The notes under the pieces are model-generated. The model searched no databases and had not been told where the DNA came from. It saw nothing but the letters and a program-made list of their open reading frames with translations. A stretch of DNA of 64,000 nucleotides from Gammaproteobacteria bacterium (GTDB taxonomy: Bacteria; Pseudomonadota; Gammaproteobacteria; Steroidobacterales; Steroidobacteraceae), in NCBI GenBank assembly GCA_028293725.1, contig JAQGOE010000031.1:36079-100078 (forward strand), given 5' to 3'. The position numbers and the translations under genes were made by a program. Each line of letters begins with the position of its first letter. Position 1 is the stretch's first letter. Below, one piece after another: positions 45,502 to 54,494 of this stretch.

Positions 45502-46500
45502 TTATGTAACCTGGAATCCTGTTGGAAAGGGATGCTCTGGGTCTATCCAGAGTGTATTCAGTCCGGTCGCGAAAGCGGAGCCCTCGATGGCCGGAATTAT
45601 GGCCGGTGTACCGCGCAGATCCACTGTCTGTTGTACGCGACCGGTGAAGCGGCTGCCGATGATGCTTTCATGGATGAAAGGTTCGCCTGCCTCGAGTCGC
45701 CCGGTGCCGGCAAGATGGGCGAGGCGCGCCGAGGTGCCGGTACCGCAGGGCGAGCGGTCGATGGCGCGATCCCCATAAAACACGGCATTGCGCCCATGCG
45801 CGCCGGCGCTCTTCGGTTTGTCCGTCCACATGACATGACTCACGCCCCGGATTGTTGAGTCGAGCGGGTGAACCGGCTCCAGCGCCGCGCGCATCAACGA
45901 GCGCACGACGGGACTCAACGACAGGATCCGCGCGGCGCCCAACTCGTCGATACCGCGATAGCCATTCTGCGGCTCGATAATAGCGTAGAAGTTACCCCCA
46001 TACGCGACATCGACGCTGAGCGGACCGAGCTCCGGCACGTCGATCCGTACGCCACGGGCCGCTATGTAGGACGCTACATTGCGGAGGGTGACGCTCGTGA
46101 CTTTATCGCCTGCCGTGGTGTACTCGATTCCGATCACTCCGGCCGGCACTTCGACGCTCAGGCGTCCCGGTGTCCGTGGGCGAATCAGGCCGTGCTCGAT
46201 CGCGAAGGTGATCATTCCGATCGTGCCATGGCCACACATGGGCAGGCAGCCACTCGTCTCCATGAACAGGATCGCCGCATCGTGCTGCGGGTCAAAGGGC
46301 GGATACAGAAACCCGCCGGACATCATGTCGTGGCCGCGCGGCTCGAACATGAGGCCGCGCCGGATCCAATCGAAGCGGGCCAGAAAATCCTGGCGTCGCT
46401 CGCTCATCGAGCTCCCCGCGAGCCACGGCGCACCACCGGCGACCAACCGCACCGGGTTGCCCGCGGTATGTCCGTCTATACAAAAGAAGACCGATCTCAT
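45502..46500 (-). CDS. 4-hydroxyproline 2-epimerase (proline racemase family)
   Basis: A 332-residue proline-racemase-fold enzyme with both active-site cysteines present: LPMCGHGTIG near residue 90 and SPCGTGTSARLA near residue 250. Two Cys indicate a racemase/epimerase rather than the Thr-containing 3-hydroxyproline dehydratase. Beside a DapA-type deaminase and an FAD amino-acid oxidase, it should convert trans-4-hydroxy-L-proline to cis-4-hydroxy-D-proline. I chose the ATG at 46500, 4 bp after the upstream stop; upstream codons are shadow. Confidence 0.88.
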   Translation of the reverse strand: MRSVFFCIDGHTAGNPVRLVAGGAPWLAGSSMSERRQDFLARFDWIRRGLMFEPRGHDMMSGGFLYPPFDPQHDAAILFMETSGCLPMCGHGTIGMITFAIEHGLIRPRTPGRLSVEVPAGVIGIEYTTAGDKVTSVTLRNVASYIAARGVRIDVPELGPLSVDVAYGGNFYAIIEPQNGYRGIDELGAARILSLSPVVRSLMRAALEPVHPLDSTIRGVSHVMWTDKPKSAGAHGRNAVFYGDRAIDRSPCGTGTSARLAHLAGTGRLEAGEPFIHESIIGSRFTGRVQQTVDLRGTPAIIPAIEGSAFATGLNTLWIDPEHPFPTGFQVT

Positions 46501-46504
46501 GAGC

Positions 46505-47410
46505 TCAGACCGGCCGGGCCGCGGCCGCGCGCCGTACCATCTCCGCCACCTGTTCCCGCCTCGGACCGACCAGCGGCAGGCGCGGCGGCCGCACCCGCTC
46601 GGAGCCACGGCCCATCAGGGATTCCGCGAGTTTGATCGACTGCACCAGATCGTGCTCGGCGTCCAGATGCAACAGCGGCATGAACCAACGGTAGATCAGC
46701 CGGGCGCGCGCCAGGTCGCCGTCGCGCAGCGCCTGGTAAAACAGCAGCGATTCCCGCGGGAAGGCGTTCGTGAGACCGGAAACCCAACCGCGCGCGCCCA
46801 GGCACAGCCCCTCGAAGGCCAGATCGTCGAGACCGGCGAACAGCACGAAGCGCTCACCGAATGCGTTGTAGAGGTCGGTGAAGCGGCGCGGATCGGGTGC
46901 CGACTCCTTGAGCGCGACGATGTTGGGGACTTGCGCGAGCCGCCCGAGAGTTGCCAGGTCGATGTTGACCCGGTACGCCGGCGGATTGTTGTACAACATG
47001 ATCGGCAACCCGGTGGCCTGCGCCACCGAGCGGAAATGTTGTTCCAACTCGGCAGGTGTCGGTACGTAGACCATCGCGGGCAGGACCATGAGACCGTCGA
47101 TTCCGATGCGCTCCGCGTCGCGCGCGAAAGCCATCGCGCCCGCGGTCGTGAATTCCGAAACACCACTGATGATCGGAACCTTCCCCCCAACAGCCTCCAC
47201 CGTGGCACGCAGCACGGCGCGCTTCTCGTCCGCGCTCAGCGAATTATTCTCACCGACGGTGCCGAGAACCACCAGGCCGTGCACCCCGTCGCGCACCAGC
47301 GCGACCTGCATACCCTGGGTGGCGGGCAGATCCAACTGCAGCCCGAAATCGAATTGTGTGGTCGCGGCGGGGAAGACCCCGGCCCAGTTGCAGGAGGGCG
47401 ACGTCGACAT
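46505..47410 (-). CDS. DapA-family lyase/deaminase, probable 1-pyrroline-4-hydroxy-2-carboxylate deaminase
   Basis: A 301-residue class I aldolase of the DHDPS superfamily with the Schiff-base Lys in VALKESAPD, the Tyr in MLYNNPPAYR, and GTVGENNSLSADEK near the N-terminus. In hydroxyproline pathways such proteins deaminate 1-pyrroline-4-hydroxy-2-carboxylate to 2-oxoglutarate semialdehyde. The ATG at 47410 gives a standard N-terminus (WAGVFPAATTQF). It is the first gene of the leftward operon with the epimerase and GntR. The semialdehyde dehydrogenase of the last step is not in the window. Confidence 0.85.
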   Translation of the reverse strand: MSTSPSCNWAGVFPAATTQFDFGLQLDLPATQGMQVALVRDGVHGLVVLGTVGENNSLSADEKRAVLRATVEAVGGKVPIISGVSEFTTAGAMAFARDAERIGIDGLMVLPAMVYVPTPAELEQHFRSVAQATGLPIMLYNNPPAYRVNIDLATLGRLAQVPNIVALKESAPDPRRFTDLYNAFGERFVLFAGLDDLAFEGLCLGARGWVSGLTNAFPRESLLFYQALRDGDLARARLIYRWFMPLLHLDAEHDLVQSIKLAESLMGRGSERVRPPRLPLVGPRREQVAEMVRRAAAARPV

Positions 47411-47446
47411 CGCGGCACCGTGAGCTGTTGAGGGAGCGGAACAGAT

Positions 47447-47470
47447 CGTATACGGTACGACTATATACGG
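47447..47470. promoter_or_regulatory. Palindromic operator and overlapping promoters between hydroxyproline genes
   Basis: CGTATACG (47447-47454) is an 8-bp perfect palindrome, followed by the related half-site TATACGG (47464-47470). Leftward, TTGTCC and TATACG are spaced by 16 bp, with the palindrome overlapping the -10 box. This suits repression by the GntR/FCD protein at 44841. The whole gap between the divergent start codons is only 69 bp. Confidence 0.5.
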
Positions 47471-47479
47471 ACAACCCGC

Positions 47480-48736
47480 ATGACGCTCCGCAGACCGATC
47501 CAGGATGACGCTATTGCTGTGGTCGGTGCCGGCGTCATCGGCTGCGCCATAGCCCAGGCGCTGGCCGCGCAGGGCCGCCAGGTCTTGTTGCTGGATCGGG
47601 CGGGACCCGCAATCGCCGGGGCCTCCTTCGGCAACGTCGGCCACATCGCCACCGAGCAGGTCGAGACGCTCCCCTCGAAACGGCTTCTGTTAGGTTTCTG
47701 GCGCCAGCTGTTTGCCTTCGACGGGGCGCTCGACATTCCGCTGCGTCGTGTTATGTCACTTTCTCCGTGGCTGGCGCGCTTCGCCGTTGCGGCATTCCGC
47801 CAGGGGAGCAATACGCGCCACCTGGCACCCCTGGTCCGTGACGGCGCTGACTCACTCGAGCGGTTGCTGGGCGCGATCGGCCGACGCGACCTCATGCGAC
47901 GCAATGGTCACTACGCGGTGTGGCTCGGCGCTGGCGCTTCCGAACGCGCGGCGCGCGAAGCGACGAACGCGGCCCGACTGGGAGTACGGACTGCCCCCGC
48001 ACCTGTGGAGTTGTTGAGGACTGTCACCGCGATGACCATCAGCGCGTCCGCCGCGAGCCTGTGGTTTCCGGATAGCGCCCACGTTCTAGACCCTGCCGAG
48101 GTCGCCCGAGCTCTCGCCATCAACGCCGTTCAACACGGTGCGTCCCTAGAGCGCGCCGAGGTGCGGCAGTTACAACCTGTCGGCAACACCATTGACATAA
48201 CGACAGACACGGGTCGTGTCTCGGTCCCTACAGTCATAGTGTGCGCGGGCGCCTGGTCCGCCTCTCTGCTCGCCCCTTTCGGGCTGCGTGCTCCGCTGGA
48301 AGCCGAGCGCGGATATCACATCGAGCTGCCCGGTCACCTGCCCCTGACCGATGCGCCGCTGGTGTACGCGGACCAGAGAGTGGCCATCACCCCCATGACC
48401 GGCCGCCTCAGGGCATCGAGTTATCTCGAGTTCGCCGGACTCGAGGCGCCCCCGGATCCGCGCAAACCGGCGCGCCTGCGCGCCAAGCTGCGCGCGTTGG
48501 GGTATCGCTGCGATGCCGAGGGCCCGAGCTGGGTGGGGTCCAGGCCCACGCTGCCGGATTACCTGCCCGGCATCGGCCGCCTCGCGGGAACGCCCAATCT
48601 GTTCTATGCGGTAGGACACCAACACCTCGGGCTCACCCTCGCCGCCCCGACCGCGGAGTTGATCGCCGACCTGGTCGCCGGGCGCAAACCACGCTTCGAC
48701 ATCGCCGCGCTCGACCTGCGGCGCTTTGGCGGGTAA
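47480..48736 (+). CDS. FAD-dependent D-amino-acid oxidoreductase, probable cis-4-hydroxy-D-proline oxidase
   Basis: A 418-residue DAO-family flavoprotein with the Rossmann motif VVGAGVIGCAIAQAL at residues 14-28, ASFGNVGHIATEQ, and the C-terminal GSRPTLPDYLPGIG and YAVGHQHLGLTLAAPTAELIADL. These match DadA/hydroxyproline-oxidase-type membrane-associated dehydrogenases. It diverges from the epimerase/deaminase operon and completes the step D-hydroxyproline -> pyrroline-4-hydroxy-2-carboxylate. The ATG lies just past the operator region with a weak GGA ribosome site. Confidence 0.87.
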   Translation: MTLRRPIQDDAIAVVGAGVIGCAIAQALAAQGRQVLLLDRAGPAIAGASFGNVGHIATEQVETLPSKRLLLGFWRQLFAFDGALDIPLRRVMSLSPWLARFAVAAFRQGSNTRHLAPLVRDGADSLERLLGAIGRRDLMRRNGHYAVWLGAGASERAAREATNAARLGVRTAPAPVELLRTVTAMTISASAASLWFPDSAHVLDPAEVARALAINAVQHGASLERAEVRQLQPVGNTIDITTDTGRVSVPTVIVCAGAWSASLLAPFGLRAPLEAERGYHIELPGHLPLTDAPLVYADQRVAITPMTGRLRASSYLEFAGLEAPPDPRKPARLRAKLRALGYRCDAEGPSWVGSRPTLPDYLPGIGRLAGTPNLFYAVGHQHLGLTLAAPTAELIADLVAGRKPRFDIAALDLRRFGG

Positions 48737-48745
48737 CGTCCACCC

Positions 48746-49555
48746 ATGAGGCCGTTCGCACGACTGCAAGCGCTGCTGCTCTGCTTGATGAGCATGAGGG
48801 CCGCAGCGCTCACAGACATCGACCTGCACCACGTGGTTCGGCTCGAAGGACAAGGCTCCCGCACAGTCATCTTCGAAGCGGGTCTTGGCGACACGATGGA
48901 CGTCTGGAAGGATGTGCAGCCGCGCATAGCCTCGGGCTGCACGCGTACCCTCTCTTACAATCGCGCCGGGTATGTGGGAAGCGATGCCGCGGTCGGTCCG
49001 CGTGACTCCGCCACGATCGTCGCTGAGCTACGCGCCGAGCTCAAGCGCAGAAACATCGATCCGCCCTACGTGCTGGTCGGGCACTCACTCGGTGGACTGT
49101 ACATGCAGTATTTCGCGCGCAACTACCCGAAGGAGGTCGCGGGGTTGCTGCTCGTGGACTCGACGCACTGGCACCAGGGAATGGCGGTGGACGCCTCGGC
49201 CAACACTCCATACGCGGGACGCACGGCCGTTACCCTTTTTATGCCCTGGATCATGCGTCGTGAGATCTCAGACAGCAGCGCTGCCGGGCAACAGGTGCAC
49301 GCCAGTCCGTCGGCCCAGAGCTTTCCAACAATCGTTCTCTCGAGTACGCGCGGGCCGTTGAGCGAGACGCCCGCGGCCCGCGCCCTATTGGCGGACATGC
49401 AGGATGAGATCGCTGCTGACTTCCCGGGAGCGAACCACGTTCGCGTTGCCGATAGCGGCCATTACATCCAGCGCGATCACCCGGAGGTGGTCGTGGGCGC
49501 GGCCCGGCAACTCGCAGGGTGCGTCGGCGATACCCACGAGGCTGTGCGCAAGTAA
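48746..49555 (+). CDS. Alpha/beta hydrolase with signal peptide
   Basis: A 269-residue alpha/beta hydrolase, probably exported (LQALLLCLMSMRAAALT). The nucleophile elbow GHSLGG is near residue 114, an Asp lies in LLLVDSTH, and the catalytic His is probably in DSGHYIQRDHPEVV. Substrate unknown. It starts 9 bp after the oxidase gene, same strand, so co-transcription is possible although the function seems unrelated. Confidence 0.85.
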   Translation: MRPFARLQALLLCLMSMRAAALTDIDLHHVVRLEGQGSRTVIFEAGLGDTMDVWKDVQPRIASGCTRTLSYNRAGYVGSDAAVGPRDSATIVAELRAELKRRNIDPPYVLVGHSLGGLYMQYFARNYPKEVAGLLLVDSTHWHQGMAVDASANTPYAGRTAVTLFMPWIMRREISDSSAAGQQVHASPSAQSFPTIVLSSTRGPLSETPAARALLADMQDEIAADFPGANHVRVADSGHYIQRDHPEVVVGAARQLAGCVGDTHEAVRK

Positions 49556-49749
49556 GGACAAGCGTCAGGCACGGGCATTGCTGCTGCCGGTGCCTTATGG
49601 CTCCCAGCACTCCAAATAGCGCCGGCCACGAGGCCTACCGCGCACTGGCTCCCGCGATTCAGCCCTCCGTACGCGATCCGCGAACGGCAAAGGCCAAGCT
49701 GCCTGCCGACCGCTACAGCGATTCCAGCAAGCCTCGTCTCGATACTCCA

Positions 49750-51057
49750 ATGAAGATTGCGATCGTCAACCAGCCACAGGATCCGATCGTGGCCGGCGAG
49801 GAGCAGCGTGGCTCCGTGGCTATAGTGAACTGGGAGCTGGCCAAGCGGTTGGCGGAGCGCAACGAGGTGACGGTTTACGCGCCGCGCGCACCGGGGCAAG
49901 CCAGGACCGAGCGCTGGAAAAATATCGAGATCCGGCGCGTGCCCTTCGTGGCGAAAGTGTTTCACAAGGCCATGCAGCTACTCGCCGGACGTCTCGGCAC
50001 CCAACCGCCGTACATCAACTCACCGTTGTATTACCGCGAATACTTCATGCAGGTCGCGCGTGAGCTGCGCACTCATCCGGTCGATGTGCTGCACTTTCCG
50101 CAGCAACTGCAGTTCGCCGCCGACTTCAAGCGAGCGTTACCTAAGGCCAAGATCGTTCTCCACATGCACCAGGACGAGTTGGCGCAATTGAATTACGACC
50201 TGCTGCGCAGCCAACTCGCCAATGTCGACTCCGTCGTCACAGTATCCGACTTTGTCACGGAGCGCGCCCGGGCGCGTTTTCCGGAACATGCCGCCGCCAT
50301 TCACACGATCGGAAATGGTGTTGACGTTGCGCGTTTCCTTCCAGACCTGCGCCGAGATGACTGCGGGCAGCGGGCACGCGAACAACCGACGCGACTGCTA
50401 TTCGTCGGCCGGATCTCGCCGGATAAGGGTGTGCACCTCCTCCTCGAGGCGTTCGATCGTGTCGCGCGCGAACGGCCGGACGTGGAGCTCACGCTGGTAG
50501 GCAAAGTAGGTATGTTGCCTTTCGATCTAGTGAGTCTGCTGTTGAGCGACGACGCGGACGCGTTGGATAGCCTGCGCCCCTTCTACGGGCAATCGACATT
50601 CGCGTGGTTGACCAAGGAGGTCCTCGGCCAGAAGCGCAGCTATCGACACCATCTGGAGGCGCGCCTCTCGCCCCAGGTTGCGGAACGCGTGAGCTTTGTC
50701 GGCAGTGTCTCGCTCGAGGAGCTGATCAGGCTCTACAGCCAGGCGGATCTGCTGGTGCTGCCTTCGATCTGGCGCGAGTCTTACGGTCTACCCGTGGCCG
50801 AGTCCATGGCGAGTGGCGTGCCGGTACTCGCCAGTGACTGTGGCGGCGTTCCCGAGTTGGTGGACGAGGGCATCACCGGCCTGTTGGTTCCCCGCTTGAA
50901 CGTCGATGCGCTGACGAATGCGATGCGCGAGCTGCTGTCCGACCCCGGACGTCTTCGTGCGATGGGACACGCATCACGGCTGCGAGCCGAGCGGCTCCTC
51001 ACCTGGGATCGCAGCGCGCAGCGCCTCGAGAGCGTCTATCGAGGGCTGATCGGGTAG
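49750..51057 (+). CDS. Glycosyltransferase family 4
   Basis: A 435-residue GT4 retaining glycosyltransferase. The N-terminal Rossmann domain starts MKIAIVNQPQDPI, with GVDVARFLPDL at the domain boundary. The C-terminal donor-binding domain holds LLFVGRISPDKGVHLLLEAF and the E-x7-E motif region SIWRESYGLPVAESMASGVPVLASDCGGVPELV. The ATG at 49750 lacks a good ribosome site, and the frame stays open to 49597. The longer N-terminus looks atypical, so I kept the short start. The 194-bp gap upstream shows nothing else. The 3' end overlaps the convergent lipoprotein gene by 22 bp. Confidence 0.88.
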   Translation: MKIAIVNQPQDPIVAGEEQRGSVAIVNWELAKRLAERNEVTVYAPRAPGQARTERWKNIEIRRVPFVAKVFHKAMQLLAGRLGTQPPYINSPLYYREYFMQVARELRTHPVDVLHFPQQLQFAADFKRALPKAKIVLHMHQDELAQLNYDLLRSQLANVDSVVTVSDFVTERARARFPEHAAAIHTIGNGVDVARFLPDLRRDDCGQRAREQPTRLLFVGRISPDKGVHLLLEAFDRVARERPDVELTLVGKVGMLPFDLVSLLLSDDADALDSLRPFYGQSTFAWLTKEVLGQKRSYRHHLEARLSPQVAERVSFVGSVSLEELIRLYSQADLLVLPSIWRESYGLPVAESMASGVPVLASDCGGVPELVDEGITGLLVPRLNVDALTNAMRELLSDPGRLRAMGHASRLRAERLLTWDRSAQRLESVYRGLIG

Positions 51058-51620
51058 CGCGCGAAGATGTCGGCCACCGAACGGTCGATTGCAGGCTCCG
51101 GATTATCCAACACCTTCTTGGTGAGCTCCCCGACGGCGGTGCCGCTCCAGACGACTTCGTTACGCGACCGATCGATGAGATCGATCATGAGCGACCCCTC
51201 GGTCACGGTCGTGATGCTGTTGTAGTAGTCGTCGAAGCCAAAGCCATAACCATAGCCGTAGTGGCGACCCCAACCGTAACCGAACCCCGCCGTGGGACCG
51301 ACGTCACCTTCCACTTTGTCTTTTTCCTTGACGTTGAAGTTGATGAGCAGGTCAGCCTGTTCGGCAGCGGCGGGCGCGTAACCGCGGGCGAGCATCTCAC
51401 GACCGACGGCTCGCTCGAGAGACTGGGTCTTGAGCGTCTTGTAGCCGTCCTTGTCCGTTCCCGGCTTCGGAATGAAGGCGTACGTGTGATAGCCGGCGAG
51501 GTTGGCGTTGGCCGCCGTCTGGGTGCGGACCTCAGGCCGGCTCGCGCACCCGGCCAGGAACAATCCCAGGGCCAGCAGCGCGGCTGAGCGGAACATCGTC
51601 TGGTAATTTCGAGCGGACAT
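51036..51620 (-). CDS. DUF4136 lipoprotein
   Basis: A 194-residue lipoprotein (LGLFLAGCAS; lipidated Cys at about 25) of the DUF4136 type. It has YHTYAFIPKPG, ADLLINFNVKEKDK, a Gly/Tyr-rich loop (GFGYGWGRHYGYGYGFG) and TVTEGSLMIDLIDRSRNEVVWSG. It is probably an outer-membrane or periplasmic protein of unknown function. Confidence 0.88.
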   Translation of the reverse strand: MSARNYQTMFRSAALLALGLFLAGCASRPEVRTQTAANANLAGYHTYAFIPKPGTDKDGYKTLKTQSLERAVGREMLARGYAPAAAEQADLLINFNVKEKDKVEGDVGPTAGFGYGWGRHYGYGYGFGFDDYYNSITTVTEGSLMIDLIDRSRNEVVWSGTAVGELTKKVLDNPEPAIDRSVADIFARYPISPR

Positions 51621-51662
51621 GGCTACACCTCCGGAAGACTCCTATCCTACCCGTCCCGGCTC

Positions 51663-52445
51663 TCACCCGCCTTCCGACTCGTTCGGATGGCGCGATTTCG
51701 CAAAAGCCGGGCGCGACGGGGGCGTGGCCTCGGGCTCCAGCCGGATGCCCTTCTGCAAGCGCGCCAAGGCCTCCCCGGGCTCGTCGACGAAAGTGAAGAG
51801 CTCCAGGTCTTCGGGCGCAATCACACCATGCCGGACGAGCGCCTCGAAGTTGATCACTTCCTTCCAGTACGCCGACCCATACAGCAGGATCAGCATGTTG
51901 CGGTCCAGCTTGCGGGTCTGCGCCAGAGTCAGCATCTCGAAGAGCTCGTCGAACGTCCCGAAGCCACCGGGAAACACCACGATGGCGCGCGCGAGATGGG
52001 CGAACCAGAGCTTGCGCATGAAGAAGTAATGGAACTCGAAGGACAGCTCGGGCGTTATGTAGGGATTCGGTCGTTGCTCATGCGGTAAGCCAATATTCAG
52101 CCCCACACTGCGGCCGCCGGCGAGCGTGGCGCCGCGATTGACAGCCTCCATGATTCCGGGGCCGCCCCCGGAGCACACCACCAGCCGATGGCCATTCGCC
52201 GGCAGCGAGAGACTCCACTCGGTCACCTGGCGGGCCAACTCCGTCGCCTCGTTGACGTAACGACCATTCGGACCGTCGGCCCGCAGCCGGGCAGAGCCGA
52301 AGAACACTACGGTCTCGCTCACCCGCGCCTCGCGAAAAGCGCGCAGCGGCTGCAGGTACTCGGCCATGATTCTCAGTGGACGAGCCTCGTCCGAGGCTAG
52401 AAAATCCTCGTCATGATAGGCGAGTACTGGTCTCTCCGAGCTCAT
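51663..52445 (-). CDS. LOG family protein (TIGR00730-like)
   Basis: A 260-residue LOG-family protein with VVCSGGGPGIMEAVNRGA near residue 90 and the signature PGGFGTFDELFEMLTL near residue 158. LOG enzymes hydrolyse nucleotide N-glycosidic bonds (cytokinin riboside monophosphate or AMP-type). It has an N-terminal extension of about 45 residues and a polar C-terminal tail. The start overlaps the divergent PIG-L frame by 33 bp. Confidence 0.88.
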   Translation of the reverse strand: MSSERPVLAYHDEDFLASDEARPLRIMAEYLQPLRAFREARVSETVVFFGSARLRADGPNGRYVNEATELARQVTEWSLSLPANGHRLVVCSGGGPGIMEAVNRGATLAGGRSVGLNIGLPHEQRPNPYITPELSFEFHYFFMRKLWFAHLARAIVVFPGGFGTFDELFEMLTLAQTRKLDRNMLILLYGSAYWKEVINFEALVRHGVIAPEDLELFTFVDEPGEALARLQKGIRLEPEATPPSRPAFAKSRHPNESEGG

Positions 52446-53312
52446 CGATACCTCCGTAATAGGGCACCCTCAGCGGCGCGTGCGCGACTCTACCGCTTCC
52501 TGGCGCTGCTGGTGGCGGCTCTATTGGCCAACGCGGCGCGCGCGGGGACGACCGCCGACAGCCTGCCGCCGATTGATGCCACAACTTCGTTGCTGGTCGT
52601 CTCGCCCCATCCAGACGACGAAACGCTCTGTTGCGCTGGAGTCATCCGCCGAGTCGTGACGGCGGGCGGTCATGTCAGTGTCGTATGGATCACGAGCGGC
52701 GACGGCTCGAAGCTGTCGATGCTCCTGGTCGAGAAGAGCCTGTTCAACCCGCGGGACAAAGTTCGCGACCTCGCCGGGAAAAGAATGGCGGAGGCACGCG
52801 CGGCGACCGCCCTCCTCGGAGTCGACAGCACACGGCAATTCTTCCTGGGTTATCCGGACGGCGGTATCCGGAAGTTACTCACAGACAACCGCTCCAGGCT
52901 CGAGCGCGATTTCACCGCGGTGCTCGACCGCGTCCAACCAACACTGATCCTCGCTCCGAGTCCTCTGGACACCCATGCAGACCACGAAGCGACCGGGCTG
53001 CTCGCGATCCGCGCCTTGAGTCGTCGCGGAGAATTGACGAAGGCTCATTTCTGGATCGTTCATGGTGGTGAGGGTTGGCCTAGTCCGCGCGGCTACATGC
53101 CGGGCATTCCACTCAACATGCCGCCGCGAGGCGCCGGTCTAGCGATGGTGCCCTTCGTTCTCACTGATGATGAGGAGACGAGTAAGCTGCAGGCTGTGAA
53201 CGCCTATCACACGCAGATGCAGGTCATGGCGCCCTTCCTCCTGGCGTTCGTGCGTACGAGCGAGATCTTCAGTGCAATTCCCGTGCGCCCCGCGGGGTCC
53301 GCTACACCGTAG
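52413..53312 (+). CDS. PIG-L family deacetylase, probably exported
   Basis: A 299-residue PIG-L/LmbE-type zinc deacetylase with LLVVSPHPDDETLCCAG (metal-binding HPDDE) near residue 65, YPDGGIRKLL, and SPLDTHADHEATGLLA, whose HxDH supplies the third ligand. A hydrophobic stretch (FLALLVAALLANAARAG, residues ~29-45) looks like a signal peptide preceded by an unusually long, basic N-terminus. The ATG at 52413 overlaps the divergent LOG gene. A non-ATG start nearer the signal peptide is possible. Such enzymes deacetylate N-acetylglucosamine derivatives. Confidence 0.82.
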   Translation: MIGEYWSLRAHRYLRNRAPSAARARLYRFLALLVAALLANAARAGTTADSLPPIDATTSLLVVSPHPDDETLCCAGVIRRVVTAGGHVSVVWITSGDGSKLSMLLVEKSLFNPRDKVRDLAGKRMAEARAATALLGVDSTRQFFLGYPDGGIRKLLTDNRSRLERDFTAVLDRVQPTLILAPSPLDTHADHEATGLLAIRALSRRGELTKAHFWIVHGGEGWPSPRGYMPGIPLNMPPRGAGLAMVPFVLTDDEETSKLQAVNAYHTQMQVMAPFLLAFVRTSEIFSAIPVRPAGSATP

Positions 53313-53318
53313 TATCGC

Positions 53319-54485
53319 TCAGGGAATCCTGGGCCGGCGCCAGCGATCCAACATACGCTCCAACACCCCGGCGATCCGCTCCTGCAGGCGACCGATCCAG
53401 GCGCGCTGTGGCCAGCTGCGGCGACTGAGGATTTCCGACTGCGCGCAATCGCCTTCGAACACCGCGGCGGCGATGGCGGCGAAGGGAGCGTTCTGGACCT
53501 CCTGGTTGGCTTCGAGATTCCACTTGAAGCTCCAGCGGTCGAGGTTGCTCGAGCCGATCGACACCCAGTCGTCGGAAATGATCAGCTTCGCGTGCAACAT
53601 CCGCGGCTGATATTCGAAGATGCGCACACCGCTGCGAAGCATCTTGCCGTAGAAGCGCCGGGCGGCTTGGCGCACCCACGGATGATCGGTCCTCGGCCCA
53701 GGGACGAGCAGACGAACATCGACACCTCGGCGGGCAGCGCCTCTAAGCGCCTTGCGAAAGCGGCGTGAGGGCACGAAATAGGCGCTCATGATCCACGCTC
53801 TTTCTCGCGCGAGCTGGATACGGCGAACGACACCGTTCGCGAGCATCGACCGTGCCCGTGCCTCGCTCAATGAAACACGACCGTCCGCACCCTCAGCGAG
53901 TGGGGGAAATACGGACGGGACAGCCAGCCCGAGCTCCGCTCCGCTACGGCGCCACGTCCGATCAAACGCGCGTTGCCAATCGGCGACCACGGGGCCGGTG
54001 ATTTCCACCATGAGGTCCCGCCAAGGTTGTCCCGGCGGCCCCGGTATCGCAAATTCATCCGTCAAGCCTGCGCCGCCCGTAAACGCGGTGTTGCCGTCGA
54101 CCAGCAGCAGCTTGCGATGATCACGCAGGAAATTCTGTAATCGCGCCCGCAGAGCGATCGGATTGAAGGTGCGCAACTCAACCCCGCCCTCGGTGAGAGT
54201 GCGTCGGTAGGCGGCTCCCAGGCCCAATGAGCCGAAGCCATCGAAAATTACGCAGACGCGTACGCCGCGGCGTGCCGCACGTCCCAGCGCTTCGACGAAT
54301 CGGCCGGCGATAATTCCGGACTCGACCAGGTACATCTCCAGGAGCACGTACGCCGTTGCGCTTTCAATCGTCTGCAGCATGCGCTCGAAGAACCGCTCAT
54401 TGTCATCGAGCAGCTGAAAGTGGTTCCCGCTGCGCCACGGCCAACTCGCTCCCGTAAATTGCCCGGTATTTTGCGGATCCGCCAT
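53319..54485 (-). CDS. Phospholipase D-family cardiolipin synthase-like protein
   Basis: A 388-residue protein with two PLD domains. The first motif is DHRKLLLVDGNTAFTGGAGL near residue 122 and the second is LHAKLIISDDWVSIGSSNLD near residue 297; both keep HxKxxxxD. The layout fits the ClsB/ClsC-type soluble cardiolipin synthases without N-terminal membrane helices. Its ATG is only 9 bp from the divergent CAP gene start. Confidence 0.88.
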   Translation of the reverse strand: MADPQNTGQFTGASWPWRSGNHFQLLDDNERFFERMLQTIESATAYVLLEMYLVESGIIAGRFVEALGRAARRGVRVCVIFDGFGSLGLGAAYRRTLTEGGVELRTFNPIALRARLQNFLRDHRKLLLVDGNTAFTGGAGLTDEFAIPGPPGQPWRDLMVEITGPVVADWQRAFDRTWRRSGAELGLAVPSVFPPLAEGADGRVSLSEARARSMLANGVVRRIQLARERAWIMSAYFVPSRRFRKALRGAARRGVDVRLLVPGPRTDHPWVRQAARRFYGKMLRSGVRIFEYQPRMLHAKLIISDDWVSIGSSNLDRWSFKWNLEANQEVQNAPFAAIAAAVFEGDCAQSEILSRRSWPQRAWIGRLQERIAGVLERMLDRWRRPRIP

Positions 54486-54494
54486 GAGACAACA

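Noticed and set aside
49519..49749. Long N-terminal extension of the GT4 gene
   Set aside because: The Cys/Arg/Pro-rich residues are unlike the family, and the glycosyltransferase domain starts at MKIAIVNQ. I left the start flagged as lacking a good ribosome site.
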